Source: Hydrogeniiclostridium mannosilyticum
Lineage (GTDB): Bacteria; Bacillota; Clostridia; Oscillospirales; Acutalibacteraceae
Direction: 5' to 3'
NCBI RefSeq assembly: GCF_003268275.1
Contig: NZ_QLYR01000002.1
Location: 277,364-341,363 of the forward strand
DNA length: 64,000 nucleotides
How positions within the stretch are numbered: the first letter of the stretch is position 1; the number at the start of each line of letters is the position of its first letter. A program made the translations under genes and the position numbers. Below are positions 25,757-34,851 of this stretch, one piece after another. Under the pieces are notes generated by a model. That model saw only the letters and a program-made list of their open reading frames with translations, did not search any database and had not been told where the DNA came from.

Positions 25757-25787
25757 TTGACCGGTAGTAACTACCGTAAATTATAAT
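25757..25787 (+). promoter_or_regulatory. MerR-controlled promoter, 19-bp spacer with 7-1-7 palindrome
   Basis: TTGACC (25757-25762), 19-bp spacer, TATAAT (25782-25787). The spacer contains the perfect palindrome CGGTAGT-A-ACTACCG (25762-25776), the standard MerR operator placement. It drives the flavoprotein gene. The leader also has a CGATTGT/ACAATCG hairpin (25788-25815). Confidence 0.85.
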
Positions 25788-25868
25788 CGATTGTAGCAAG
25801 CGGTTAAAACAATCGGATTATAACATGAAAAATCCCAAAAAACAATAGAGAGAAGGAGCGAATTACGC

Positions 25869-26486
25869 ATGAAAGTGTTACTTATTAACGGCAGTTCCCG
25901 GAAGGAAGGCTGTACCCATGCCGCATTGTGCGAGGTGGAACGAGCTTTACAAGAGGAAGGTGTTGAAACCGAGCAGTTTTTTATCGGGAATGAAGCCCTG
26001 CCGGACTGTATCGCCTGCCGCAAGTGTAAAGAAACTGGAAGCTGTATCTTCCATGATGTTGTGAATGAGTTTGTAGAAAAGGCAAAAGAAGCCGATGGGT
26101 TTATCTTTGCTTCTCCAGTCTATTTTGCTCACCCAAGCGGCAGACTGTTGACTTTCATGGATAGGGCATTTTATTCCTGCGGCACAGCTTTTCAATATAA
26201 GCCGGCGGCAGCTGTTCTCTCGGCCAGGCGGGCAGGTACGACGGCCTCCTTTGACGTCATCAATAAATACTTTACAATCTGCTCCATGCCGGTGGTTTCT
26301 TCGACCTACTGGAATCATGTCTATGGAGCGCAGCCGGAGGAGGTGGCCGAGGACAAAGAAGGTCTGATGACCATGTATAACCTTGGAAAGAACATGGCAT
26401 GGATGCTGAAATGTATCGGTTTAGGAAAGCGGCATGGCTTGCATCCTCCGGAAAACCAGAAGATCTTGACCAATTTTGTGCGGTGA
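25869..26486 (+). CDS. Flavodoxin-fold NAD(P)H:FMN reductase (iron-sulfur flavoprotein-like)
   Basis: 205 aa; AAGGAG upstream. FMN phosphate loop LLINGSSRKEGCTHAAL, then CIACRKCKETGSCIFHD with closely spaced cysteines (C-x2-C-x2-C-x5-C pattern) as in iron-sulfur flavoproteins, DGFIFASPVYFAHPSGRL and the FMN-ring stretch SARRAGTT. The cysteine cluster may bind an Fe-S centre or act as a redox motif. Family members are cytoplasmic reductases of quinones, azo or nitro compounds or stress electron carriers. Controlled by the divergent MerR protein, which suggests induction by an electrophile, thiol stress or a drug-like ligand. Ends at a strong terminator (26589-26623). Confidence 0.85.
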   Translation: MKVLLINGSSRKEGCTHAALCEVERALQEEGVETEQFFIGNEALPDCIACRKCKETGSCIFHDVVNEFVEKAKEADGFIFASPVYFAHPSGRLLTFMDRAFYSCGTAFQYKPAAAVLSARRAGTTASFDVINKYFTICSMPVVSSTYWNHVYGAQPEEVAEDKEGLMTMYNLGKNMAWMLKCIGLGKRHGLHPPENQKILTNFVR

Positions 26487-26588
26487 GAGCGTAAACTCAA
26501 AAATCTACGACTAACGGCGAAGAGGCGAATACATTATGGAAACAAAAAGAGATTTGGCAAATGGATAAGATGTCATAACAAAAGTTAG

Positions 26589-26623
26589 AATATGAAAGCA
26601 GCCAAATTGGCTGCTTTCATATT
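26589..26623 (+). terminator. Terminator after the flavoprotein gene
   Basis: Perfect 15-base arms AATATGAAAGCAGCC / GGCTGCTTTCATATT followed by TTTTT. Confidence 0.9.
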
Positions 26624-26705
26624 TTTTATTGCTTGCCTCCCGAAAGCATATCACCCAAGAAGATGATTTCAGAAGATGTTTACAATATTATCTGGGCAAT
26701 TGTAT

Positions 26706-26946
26706 TTATCTTACATGAACAGGTAAATGAAAATCCAATCTACTAAATTTCCTCAGTATATTCAAATCACGAGTAATAAAATGAGTACCCCCAATAATAA
26801 TTTCCAATTGTTTGTTCAGCGACACACCACCGTTTACCATCTGGATGAAGATTTCCACATTGTATAGCCAAGTGGCCTTGCGTTTCTGTGAACCAATTTC
26901 CTTAATCTCAAAAGCTCATCAAAGGATATTTTTCATCAAACCCCTC
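26706..26946 (-). pseudogene. Possible decayed small gene
   Basis: On the minus strand an open frame without a start codon (26706-26915) encodes about 69 residues ending LEIIIGGTHFITRDLNILRK...FHLPVHVR. Just upstream another frame reads FDEKYPLMSF and would join it (MSF-EIKEIGSQKRK) through a one-base slip, with a GGGAGGGG ribosome-site-like stretch farther upstream near 26950. I recognise no family. It could be a relic of element-borne DNA. The flanking AT-rich sequence to 27286 shows no other gene. Confidence 0.3.
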
Positions 26947-27286
26947 CCATAAAAATAGTCTCTACCACGATTATAGTAAGCTAGTAGTCAAAAACAACTG
27001 ACTACCACTTCAATATCGCATTACAGCACCTTAGCGAACTGATAATGTGCTCTTTCAAGCACAAGAATTCCATCACTATCTTGCTTTACACATGAATCTG
27101 TGAGCGATTTTTTCTAGCTAAAAACTATTGCTTGCTCCCTTTTTTATAGGATAAAAAAGCCCGAAAACCTGCATAAATATAAAAAATGTGGACGACAGTA
27201 AAATCGGCCACATTACTTGGAAGGGGCGAACGGTTTAGATGCCCATTTATGTAAGCCCTTGAGGAAATTTTGAAACTCCGATTCTG

Positions 27287-27460
27287 TCAAGTTATCGCCT
27301 CCCGCTCTTTTTCCCAGAAATTCGGGCCTAGCTTTTGAATCAGGTATAATGCGATGTCATCGGCGGGAATATCGGCCCATTCTGCAGAAACCATGACGGC
27401 CTCGCCGTCGATGATCTCATACCTTGCCTGTATTGGGATTCTGCACATTTTTGGCTCCAC
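27287..27460 (-). CDS. Small hypothetical protein of the element
   Basis: 57 aa from a GTG at 27460, chosen because AAGGAGG (27472-27478) lies upstream and the preceding regulator stops at 27466; an ATG four codons later is possible. Sequence core IPIQARYEIIDGEAVMVSAEWADIPADDIALYLIQKL is acidic and compact with no membrane segment or known motif. It is coupled to the HTH gene upstream (5-bp gap). In phage-like elements this position often encodes an accessory of the Cro-like protein, but no function can be assigned. Confidence 0.6.
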   Translation of the reverse strand: MEPKMCRIPIQARYEIIDGEAVMVSAEWADIPADDIALYLIQKLGPNFWEKEREAIT

Positions 27461-27465
27461 GGTTT

Positions 27466-27663
27466 TTATTCCTCCTTGATAATGTCGGCAACGTCTACGC
27501 CAAGCCCGCGGGCAAGCTTTCCGGCGGTTCCTGGTGCACATGTTCCCCGAAGCTTAACGGTACTGAAATTTTGCCGGGAGATTCCGCACGCCTTTGCTAC
27601 CTCTGAAGCGGTTAGTCCTTTCATCGCCATGATGAGTTCAATTTTTTCTTTGCTAATTTGCAT
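27466..27663 (-). CDS. Small Cro/CI-type HTH regulator
   Basis: 65 aa, all of it an HTH_XRE domain: KIELIMAMKGLTASEVAKACGISRQNFSTVKLRGTCAPGTAGKLARGLGVDVADII. AAAGGAGG precedes ATG 27663. Divergent from the CI-like repressor at 27761 with AAACGA-type operators between them, the layout of a phage or ICE lysogeny switch; this would be the Cro side. It is followed by the small protein at 27287. Confidence 0.85.
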   Translation of the reverse strand: MQISKEKIELIMAMKGLTASEVAKACGISRQNFSTVKLRGTCAPGTAGKLARGLGVDVADIIKEE

Positions 27664-27682
27664 TTGCTTACCTCCTTTTTAT

Positions 27683-27742
27683 AAACGATATTTCGTTTAC
27701 TGTCAATAGAATAATTGAAATTTCGTTTAAAAATGTTATAAT
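27683..27742. promoter_or_regulatory. Operator/promoter region of the divergent regulator pair
   Basis: Palindrome AAACGATATTTCGTTT (27683-27698) and a second TCGTTT half-site (27723-27728) lying inside the plus-strand promoter TTGAAA (27715-27720), 16 bp, TATAAT (27737-27742). The repeated AAACGA/TCGTTT unit is the likely binding site of one or both regulators. Confidence 0.65.
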
Positions 27743-27760
27743 GACCATTGAGGTGATAAA

Positions 27761-28291
27761 ATGGCCGTAGCGGATAGGATAGACACCATATTGCAGGAAC
27801 GTGGGTTAAGTCGGCGACAATTAGCAATAAAAGCCGGTATTCCTCCGTCAAGTCTTCAATCCGCCTTGGAGCGAGGACATAACATAACGCTTGATATGCT
27901 GCAAAAGATAGCTGACGCGCTCGGGGTGCCGGTATTTCTTCTGTACGATGTAGATATTTTTGTGGAAGAAGTCACCGATTTCGCAAAAACTCTTGTGCAG
28001 ATGTATTCTGTATTAAACGTAATAGTGGAAAATCCCGGTACACCCGAAGACACCCGAAAACAAATAAAGGAAATCCTTCCCGAGAAAGAAAAATTTACAG
28101 GGCAAGTGACCACATTAAGCATGATGTCGCGCAAAAGTGTTGACATTCCGCCCGCTTTCGCCTCCGACGATGTTAAGGCTATATTCGAGCTTTTAGGCCA
28201 GTTAAATTCTAAAGGCCAAGAGCGTGCCATAGCCCAAATTCAAGACCTTGCTAAGGTGCCGGACTACCAGAAAGAAACGTCCCCCAAATAA
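27761..28291 (+). CDS. CI-like HTH repressor of the integrative element
   Basis: 176 aa; GAGGTG upstream of ATG 27761. N-terminal HTH_XRE (RIDTILQERGLSRRQLAIKAGIPPSSLQSALERGHNITLDMLQKIADALGVP, residues 6-58) followed by an alpha-helical region of ~115 residues without a recognisable peptidase: no LexA/CI Ser-Lys dyad or ImmA-like HExxH is seen, so it is probably not self-cleaving. It faces the Cro-like gene across AAACGA operators. It should keep the element's genes silent. Confidence 0.85.
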   Translation: MAVADRIDTILQERGLSRRQLAIKAGIPPSSLQSALERGHNITLDMLQKIADALGVPVFLLYDVDIFVEEVTDFAKTLVQMYSVLNVIVENPGTPEDTRKQIKEILPEKEKFTGQVTTLSMMSRKSVDIPPAFASDDVKAIFELLGQLNSKGQERAIAQIQDLAKVPDYQKETSPK

Positions 28292-28468
28292 CCCCCTGGA
28301 GACTAAAAGAAGGGCATGACCGGCGCGCTCAGGACGTCAAAATGACAACTTGATTTTGCTGCTGGACAAAATGGCCCGCTGGCGCCAAAAGTGAAAACGG
28401 ACATTTTTCCGTTTCCAGAAGGGCTCGGTTAGAGTGGCCCCCTCAGACGCATTAGGGCAAAATAAAAG

Positions 28469-28496
28469 CCCTTACGGCTACATAGAACCGTAAGGG
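28469..28496 (-). terminator. Terminator of the toxin mRNA
   Basis: CCCTTACGG/CCGTAAGGG hairpin; on the minus strand it exits into CTTTTATTTT, placing the toxin transcript's end near 28460, beyond the whole antisense RNA. Confidence 0.7.
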
Positions 28497-28509
28497 ACGG
28501 AATAGAATA

Positions 28510-28538
28510 TTGACAAGTGCGTGGAAAGCGGCTATACT
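28510..28538 (+). promoter_or_regulatory. Promoter of the antisense RNA
   Basis: TTGACA (28510-28515), 17-bp spacer, TATACT (28533-28538), stronger than the opposing toxin promoter. Confidence 0.85.
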
Positions 28539-28544
28539 TAAAAT

Positions 28545-28633
28545 ATAAGAAGGGCACTGTCAGCCGACGGTTAGCCCCTCGTTTGCAGTTGAAGTAACCG
28601 CTTGCTTGGAGGCTGGGCGGTTACTTCTTTTTT
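28545..28633 (+). ncRNA. RatA-like antisense RNA (type I antitoxin)
   Basis: A consensus promoter starts a transcript near 28545 that ends at a textbook terminator: arms GAAGTAACCGC (28591-28601) and GCGGTTACTTC (28617-28627) plus T6. The ~88-nt RNA contains no ORF. It is fully complementary to the 3' part of the convergent toxin mRNA, including the last codons and the stop (28621-28633). This is the geometry of RatA and txpA in B. subtilis. Function inferred from arrangement. Confidence 0.75.
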
Positions 28634-28707
28634 ATCGCCTGAATTACCAGGGCTATAATGCTTACGATCAATGTGCAGAACTGAAAAAGCTCTGTATATG
28701 TAATCAT
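28621..28707 (-). CDS. Holin-like type I toxin (TxpA/Hol-Tox-like small membrane peptide)
   Basis: 28 aa beginning MITYTELFQF, a single hydrophobic helix (CTLIVSIIALVIQ) and a basic AIKKK tail, the form of Firmicute putative holin-like toxins. Start ATG 28705-28707 follows GGGAGGGGG, five bases away. That site can pair with CCCTCCC just upstream (arms 28715-28721 and 28728-28734, 6-nt loop), hiding the ribosome site as in known type I toxins. The promoter is at 28809-28837 and the transcript terminator at 28469-28496. Expected action is membrane insertion and depolarisation, blocked by the antisense RNA. It lies between repressor and recombinase of the integrative element, so it probably stabilises the element. 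Confidence 0.75.
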   Translation of the reverse strand: MITYTELFQFCTLIVSIIALVIQAIKKK

Positions 28708-28808
28708 TTGCACCCCCTCCCTTCTACGGGAGGGAAAAAAGAAAGGCTCCCTCCCTTGCGAATGAGAGGGTCTAACCGCCTGCCGTTCGTGACAGTACCC
28801 ACGGTTAA

Positions 28809-28837
28809 TATATATCATATCCAATCCATAAAATCAA
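28809..28837 (-). promoter_or_regulatory. Promoter of the toxin mRNA
   Basis: Minus strand TTGATT (28832-28837), 17-bp spacer, TATATA (28809-28814). It leaves a ~95-nt leader before the toxin start and touches the ribosome site of the divergent recombinase gene. Confidence 0.65.
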
Positions 28838-28852
28838 TAAGGAGGTGGAGCC

Positions 28853-30362
<1,510 letters not shown>

Positions 30363-30393
30363 ATATTTTAAGGTAATGCCTAATGTGTTTATT

Positions 30394-30422
30394 ACTATAC
30401 CATATTAAAAGCAAAATTGCAA
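30394..30422 (-). promoter_or_regulatory. Promoter of tRNA-fMet
   Basis: Minus strand TTGCAA (30417-30422), 17-bp spacer, TATAGT (30394-30399). The rest of 30423-30700 shows no gene. Confidence 0.75.
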
Positions 30423-30700
30423 GCCCTTTTTATTTTAATTTTTCAAAACATAAAATAAGCTTGCGGAACACAGTTTGTCAAAGGGGAATATAAAGTATCG
30501 GCCGGCGTGCTGCACAAAGACGGCCAGCCTCGGATTGTGTTGGCATTTTTAGTGTCTGCTATGCATATGTAAAATTTTTTATTCGCCATGCGGTGAAACG
30601 CTCCGTGTATAACAGCAGCCATCGCGGGAAGAATAGGGAATGGCATTTCATAGCTTTATGAAATCTGCCTGAACGCCTATGCTAAGAAAGGAAGGTCTTT

Positions 30701-30910
30701 ATGATCATTGATAAAATAGCGCTGATCCTGACGATCATAGGGGGCATTAACTGGGGCTCCATCGGTATTTTCCAGTTTGACATTGTCGCCTGGATCTGCG
30801 GTGGACAGAGCGCCATTGTCAGCAGAATCATCTATACGCTGGTAGGCTTGGCTGCGCTGTGGTGCATCTCCCTATTGTTCCGCGACAACAATGTGACGCA
30901 CGAAACCTGA
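30701..30910 (+). CDS. DUF378 (YuzA-like) small membrane protein
   Basis: 69 aa with GAAAGGAAGG before ATG 30701. The sequence IDKIALILTIIGGINWGSIGIFQFDIVAWICG...SRIIYTLVGLAALWCI is the DUF378 signature (GGINWG, two membrane helices). Function unknown; members are short integral membrane proteins widespread in Firmicutes. Converges on murI with a shared hairpin between them. Confidence 0.88.
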   Translation: MIIDKIALILTIIGGINWGSIGIFQFDIVAWICGGQSAIVSRIIYTLVGLAALWCISLLFRDNNVTHET

Positions 30911-30960
30911 GCATGCGGGCCTGATTCTCTATGCCCGAACCTTACCGCACAGGGTTCAAT

Positions 30961-31002
30961 AAAAACCTTGCCGATTTCGTTAGTAAAATCAGCAAGGTTT
31001 TT
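30961..31002. terminator. Bidirectional terminator between DUF378 gene and murI
   Basis: AAAAACCTTGC (30961-30971) / GCAAGGTTTTT (30992-31002). Confidence 0.8.
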
Positions 31003-31003
31003 G

Positions 31004-31813
31004 CTACATAGGCTGATACAGGCCGAAAAGCTTTTGGCAAAGGCGCTTCTTTTCACTGGCGCCGCAGCTTGTTTCAAAGTTCAGCGTGCCCGGCTTGGCT
31101 TGGGGATTGCAAAGGCATTGCGCCTGCAAACGGCGCCGCGTTTCCCTGGCGGCGCCGCGGCCGCCCTCAAAAAAGCGGACGGGGTACCCCAGCGCCCGGC
31201 GGATGCTCTCCCGAACAAAGGGGAAGTGCGTACAGCCCAGCACAATGCAGTCCACCCTTTGCCGCCGGTAGGGCGCGAGCAGCTCAGAGAGGTACGCGCT
31301 CAGCCCGGGGCTTTCCGTAACGCCCTGCTCGACAAATTCCACAATACCCGGCGCGGGAAGCAGATAGATGTCCGCCGTGTTCTCAAAGGTCTGTAAAAGC
31401 TGGTGGAACTTATCCTCCCGCAGCGTCAGCGCCGTGGCCATGACCAGTACCTGGGCGTGGTCCATGCTGAGCGCGGCCGGCTTAAGGGCGGGCTCCATGC
31501 CGATGATGGGAATATCCGGGTATTTTTCCCGCAGCGTCTCAGCTGCGGCCGAGGTGGCTGTGTTGCAGGCGATGACCACGGCCTTGGCGCCGTTTTCAAT
31601 CAAACGGCCGATATTCCAAACCGTCAGATCGCGGACCTCTGCGGTTGACTTTGTGCCGTAAGGGGCGTTTTTGCAGTCGCCGTAATAAAGGTAATTTTCG
31701 CCCGGCATCAGGCGCGCCAGCTCCTTTAAGACGCTGATGCCGCCGAAGCCGGAGTCAAAGACGGCGATGGGCTGCGAGGGGCGGGGTTTCTGTATGTTGC
31801 GTTGCTGAGCCAT
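31004..31813 (-). CDS. murI: Glutamate racemase
   Basis: 269 aa from ATG 31813, preceded by GAAGGA at six bases; an upstream in-frame extension overlaps a promoter (31872-31900) and is not translated. Signature blocks: IAVFDSGFGGISVLKEL, YYGDCKNAPYGTKS, VIACNTATSAAAETLR with the first catalytic Cys and VDCIVLGCTHFPFV with the second. Supplies D-glutamate for peptidoglycan. Monocistronic. Confidence 0.95.
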   Translation of the reverse strand: MAQQRNIQKPRPSQPIAVFDSGFGGISVLKELARLMPGENYLYYGDCKNAPYGTKSTAEVRDLTVWNIGRLIENGAKAVVIACNTATSAAAETLREKYPDIPIIGMEPALKPAALSMDHAQVLVMATALTLREDKFHQLLQTFENTADIYLLPAPGIVEFVEQGVTESPGLSAYLSELLAPYRRQRVDCIVLGCTHFPFVRESIRRALGYPVRFFEGGRGAARETRRRLQAQCLCNPQAKPGTLNFETSCGASEKKRLCQKLFGLYQPM

Positions 31814-31871
31814 TGCATTTCCTTCTTTTCTTTGTACAGCCAATGCTGGAAGTATTAAAAGGTTGCTTTTC

Positions 31872-31900
31872 ATTTTACTATAGAACCGCCCTTTTTTCAA
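31872..31900 (-). promoter_or_regulatory. Promoter of murI
   Basis: Minus strand TTGAAA (31895-31900), 17-bp spacer, TAAAAT (31872-31877). Confidence 0.7.
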
Positions 31901-32014
31901 TCGGTAAACTTTTATAGGCCTGAAAACGCCTGCACAGGCGCGGGCCGTTCGCCGTTGTTATATTTTCCCGGAATCGGCGCCGCATACGTTCAACCGTGCA
32001 AATTTATGAAGGGC

Positions 32015-32791
32015 TTAGGAGCCTGTAGACCTATAATGCCGCACACCGATGCGCCAGACCAACAGCGCGGGCGCTAGGAACAGCAGCCCTGCCAGCGGGG
32101 CGAGCATGTAAAGCGGGCTGTTTTCCCGCCCAAGCAAGAAGAGCAGGGGGTAGTACTGCACGCAGGCGAGGGGAATGACATAGGTGTACAGGCGCAGGAG
32201 CTTTTTTCCGTAGACGGCCATCGGATAGGAGCCAAACTCCTTGCTGCCGTCGGTAAAGATGTTCATAAATTCAAGGCCCTCAAGCGTAAAAAAGCAAATT
32301 CCGGCATAGATGATGAACAAGCCGCTGAATAGGCCCACACCGCCGAGAATCATCAGCACTAGGGTGAAGATCCGGGCGGCGTTCCACTCGACGCCGCTGG
32401 CGGGCAGCGCGTAAATCAGCACGGCAACAGCCTGTAGAAGCCGCCCGATGCGGGTAAACTCGATTTTTGTGGCGATCACCTGGAAAATCTCATTGCGCGG
32501 GCGGACCAGAATGCGGTCAAACTCCCCGTTGCCGATAATGCCCGCAAAGGTGTCGAAGCCGCGGAAAAAGCATTCGCTGAGCGCAAAGGCGGTCAATACC
32601 ACGGCATAGCACAGCAGCACCTGCTCAAACCGGAACCCCTCCACCGCGTGAAAGCGCTGGAAGAGAAAATAAATAGCCAGAAAGGCAGAGAAGGAGACGA
32701 TGAACTGCCCGGCCGCGGTGAGGAAGAAAGAGGCCTTGTACTGCATGGCGGCACGAAGGTGCATGGAAAAATACTTTAAATAAAGACGCAT
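32015..32791 (-). CDS. ABC-2-type exporter permease (second subunit)
   Basis: 258 aa with about six hydrophobic segments (FFLTAAGQFIVSFSAFLAIYFLF, VLLCYAVVLTAFALSECFF, IFTLVLMILGGVGLFSGLFI, YTYVIPLACVQYYPLLFLL). The central FRGFDTFAGIIGNGEFDRILVRPRNEIFQVI motif is characteristic of the DUF990/COG3694-type permeases that pair with a sister permease and an ATPase. Start ATG 32791 with AAGGAGG. Lies 4 bp after the sister permease; last gene of the exporter operon. Confidence 0.88.
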   Translation of the reverse strand: MRLYLKYFSMHLRAAMQYKASFFLTAAGQFIVSFSAFLAIYFLFQRFHAVEGFRFEQVLLCYAVVLTAFALSECFFRGFDTFAGIIGNGEFDRILVRPRNEIFQVIATKIEFTRIGRLLQAVAVLIYALPASGVEWNAARIFTLVLMILGGVGLFSGLFIIYAGICFFTLEGLEFMNIFTDGSKEFGSYPMAVYGKKLLRLYTYVIPLACVQYYPLLFLLGRENSPLYMLAPLAGLLFLAPALLVWRIGVRHYRSTGS

Positions 32792-32795
32792 GGCT

Positions 32796-33614
32796 TTAAC
32801 CTCCTTGTACGACGACCCTGCGCAGCGCCCTGCGCATCAGGAATACACCGAGCATGTTCAGCACGGCGATCCAGCCGATCTGCAGCAGGATTCCCCAAAC
32901 CGCATCTGTGCCGGAAATATAGCCGCTGTAAATAAAAAAGGGGGTGTTCTGAATAGACGCGAAGGGCAGCAGGTTTATCAGCGGCTGGATTACTGCCGGG
33001 AAAAAAGGGATCGGGATTAGGCCGCCGGAGAGAAAGTCCCCGATGGCTATGTAAAAAATTCGCAGCCCAGCGGGAGAAACGGTAAAAAAGGTCAAAACGC
33101 AAACCAGCATGCACAAAGAAACCGCCACCAGCAGGCCCGAGATAAGCGAGAGCAGAAATAGGAGGAGGGCGCCCGGCCCAGCTGGAAGGGAAAGCCCGTA
33201 AGGGGCGGGAAGCAGCGCGGAGACAAGCAGAATGGGCAGGCAGCGCAGCAGCGCCCGGCTGACGCGCGCGGCGGCATTGCGGGTAAACCACATGCCGTAC
33301 AGGCTGGCAGGCCGGCAAAGCTCATAGCCGATGCCGCCGTTTGAGATGGAGTCCAGCAGCTCGTTTTCAAAAAAGTAGGTGGCCAGCATGCTAAGGAAGG
33401 CCTCGCTCAGCCAGATATAGCTTGAAAGCTGGCTGAACTCCATGGGAAAGGCAGAGGCGCCGGCACGGTAGAAGGCGCGGAACAGCAGAATTTCCAGCGC
33501 GCCCCAGCAGAACTGCGTCAGGATACCCGCCCAAGCGGCGGCGCGGTATTGCAGTCCGGCTGCAAAGCGGATGCGGAAGAAGGACAGATATGCCCGGAGC
33601 TCAATCTTTTTCAT
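32796..33614 (-). CDS. ABC-2-type exporter permease (first subunit)
   Basis: 272 aa, six or so membrane segments, with ENELLDSISNGGIGYELCRPASLYGMWF matching the family motif (NGGIxYELxRP). COG4587-type subunit. Its start codon overlaps the ATPase stop (ATGA). The pair should form the membrane channel of an exporter; homologues are annotated as drug, lipid or oligosaccharide exporters without clear substrates. Confidence 0.88.
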   Translation of the reverse strand: MKKIELRAYLSFFRIRFAAGLQYRAAAWAGILTQFCWGALEILLFRAFYRAGASAFPMEFSQLSSYIWLSEAFLSMLATYFFENELLDSISNGGIGYELCRPASLYGMWFTRNAAARVSRALLRCLPILLVSALLPAPYGLSLPAGPGALLLFLLSLISGLLVAVSLCMLVCVLTFFTVSPAGLRIFYIAIGDFLSGGLIPIPFFPAVIQPLINLLPFASIQNTPFFIYSGYISGTDAVWGILLQIGWIAVLNMLGVFLMRRALRRVVVQGG

Positions 33615-34594
33615 ATCCGGTACTCCCTGTAGAGCGAAACCATCATTTCCTCCAGACTCTCATCCGCCACGGCAAGGTCCTTAATGGGAACGAGGGCGGA
33701 AAGCCGGGTGATAATCTCCGAGACGTTGGGGCCGCCGGCCTCAATCCGCAGCGTGGCCCGGCCCGGAAGGTCGGAGGCGACGGACACGCCGGAAAGGCCG
33801 GTTAACACGGGAAGTGCCTCGCCGCTGTAGGAGACCGTCAGTGTTTTTTCGCCGGCATACCGGCGGCGGAGCTCCTCAAGGCTGCCGTCTAGCAGTATAT
33901 GTCCCTTGCCAATCAGCAGAATGCGCTGGGTGAGCGCCTCAATATCCTGCATGTCGTGCGTGGTGAGGATGACCGTGGTGCCGTGTTCCCGGTTGAGACG
34001 GCGGATAAATTCCCGCACAGCGATCTTGGACACGGCATCGAGCCCGATGGTCGGCTCATCTAAAAAGAGGGTTTTAGGGCTGTGCAGCAGGGAAGCAGCG
34101 ATTTCACAGCGCATGCGCTGCCCCAGAGAGAGCTGGCGCACGGGCGTTTGCAAAATAGATTGCAGGCTGAGCAGTTCTGTGAGCTCGGCAACGTTTTTGC
34201 GGTAGAGCGCTTCCGGAACACGGTAGATGTCGCGCAGTAGTTCAAAGGAATCCTCAACCGGAACATCCCACCAAAGCTGGCTGCGCTGGCCAAAAACAAC
34301 GCCGATTTCCCGTACATGCGCGGTGCGCTCCCGCCAGGGGACGCGGCCGTTAACCAGGCAGGTTCCGCTGTCCGGGGTAAGGATGCCGCTCATAACCTTG
34401 ACGGTGCTGCTCTTTCCGGCGCCATTGGGGCCAATATAGCCAACCATCTCACCGTCTTTAATGGAAAAGGAAACGTCGTCCAGCGCACGGACGGTCTCGG
34501 TGTCCCGCCGGAACAGCGCCTTTGCCGCCGCGCCGAAGCCGGCCTTTCTCCGCGAAACGCGGAAGCTTTTGCAGATGTGCTCCAACTGAATCAT
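33611..34594 (-). CDS. ABC exporter ATP-binding protein
   Basis: 327 aa from ATG 34594 (AGGAGGG upstream). Walker A GPNGAGKSST, Q-loop region GVVFGQRSQLWWDVPVEDSFELL, signature LSLGQRMRCEIAASLL, Walker B LFLDEPTIGLD, H-loop LTTHDMQD. The GQRSQLWWD segment is typical of the COG4586 subclass that goes with the two permeases downstream. First gene of the operon; expression is predicted to be controlled by the attenuator-like leader at 34799-34986. Its 258-nt distance from the leader terminator is unexplained. Confidence 0.93.
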   Translation of the reverse strand: MIQLEHICKSFRVSRRKAGFGAAAKALFRRDTETVRALDDVSFSIKDGEMVGYIGPNGAGKSSTVKVMSGILTPDSGTCLVNGRVPWRERTAHVREIGVVFGQRSQLWWDVPVEDSFELLRDIYRVPEALYRKNVAELTELLSLQSILQTPVRQLSLGQRMRCEIAASLLHSPKTLFLDEPTIGLDAVSKIAVREFIRRLNREHGTTVILTTHDMQDIEALTQRILLIGKGHILLDGSLEELRRRYAGEKTLTVSYSGEALPVLTGLSGVSVASDLPGRATLRIEAGGPNVSEIITRLSALVPIKDLAVADESLEEMMVSLYREYRI

Positions 34595-34798
34595 TTTGAA
34601 TCCCTCCTGCAATTAATATTGTAAAAATATTTATTCCAGCCGCTTCCGGCGGCATATAAAGCGGGGAGGAGTGGGCTTGTCCGGCTTTTTAGCAGAAAAA
34701 GAGGTGCGCCGGTCCGGAAACGCCGTTGGAAGGCGTATGAGGCAATGCTGTTTTGACTGCTGTTTACCGGTAAACTCTGATAAACCCTCGGCAACGAC

Positions 34799-34830
34799 AA
34801 AAAGAGCATTCCAGAAAAACCGGAATGCTC
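34799..34830 (-). terminator. Leader terminator upstream of the ABC exporter
   Basis: GAGCATTCC/GGAATGCTC 9-bp stem (34804-34830) followed by T5. It lies between promoter and first exporter gene, 21 nt beyond the stop codon of the 22-codon leader ORF. Confidence 0.85.
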
Positions 34831-34851
34831 TCTCCACACACGAATAAAATT

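Noticed and set aside
34591-34839. 82-codon minus-strand frame between leader terminator and ABC ATPase
   Set aside because: It begins inside the terminator region without a ribosome site and overlaps the ATPase start; the sequence looks random.
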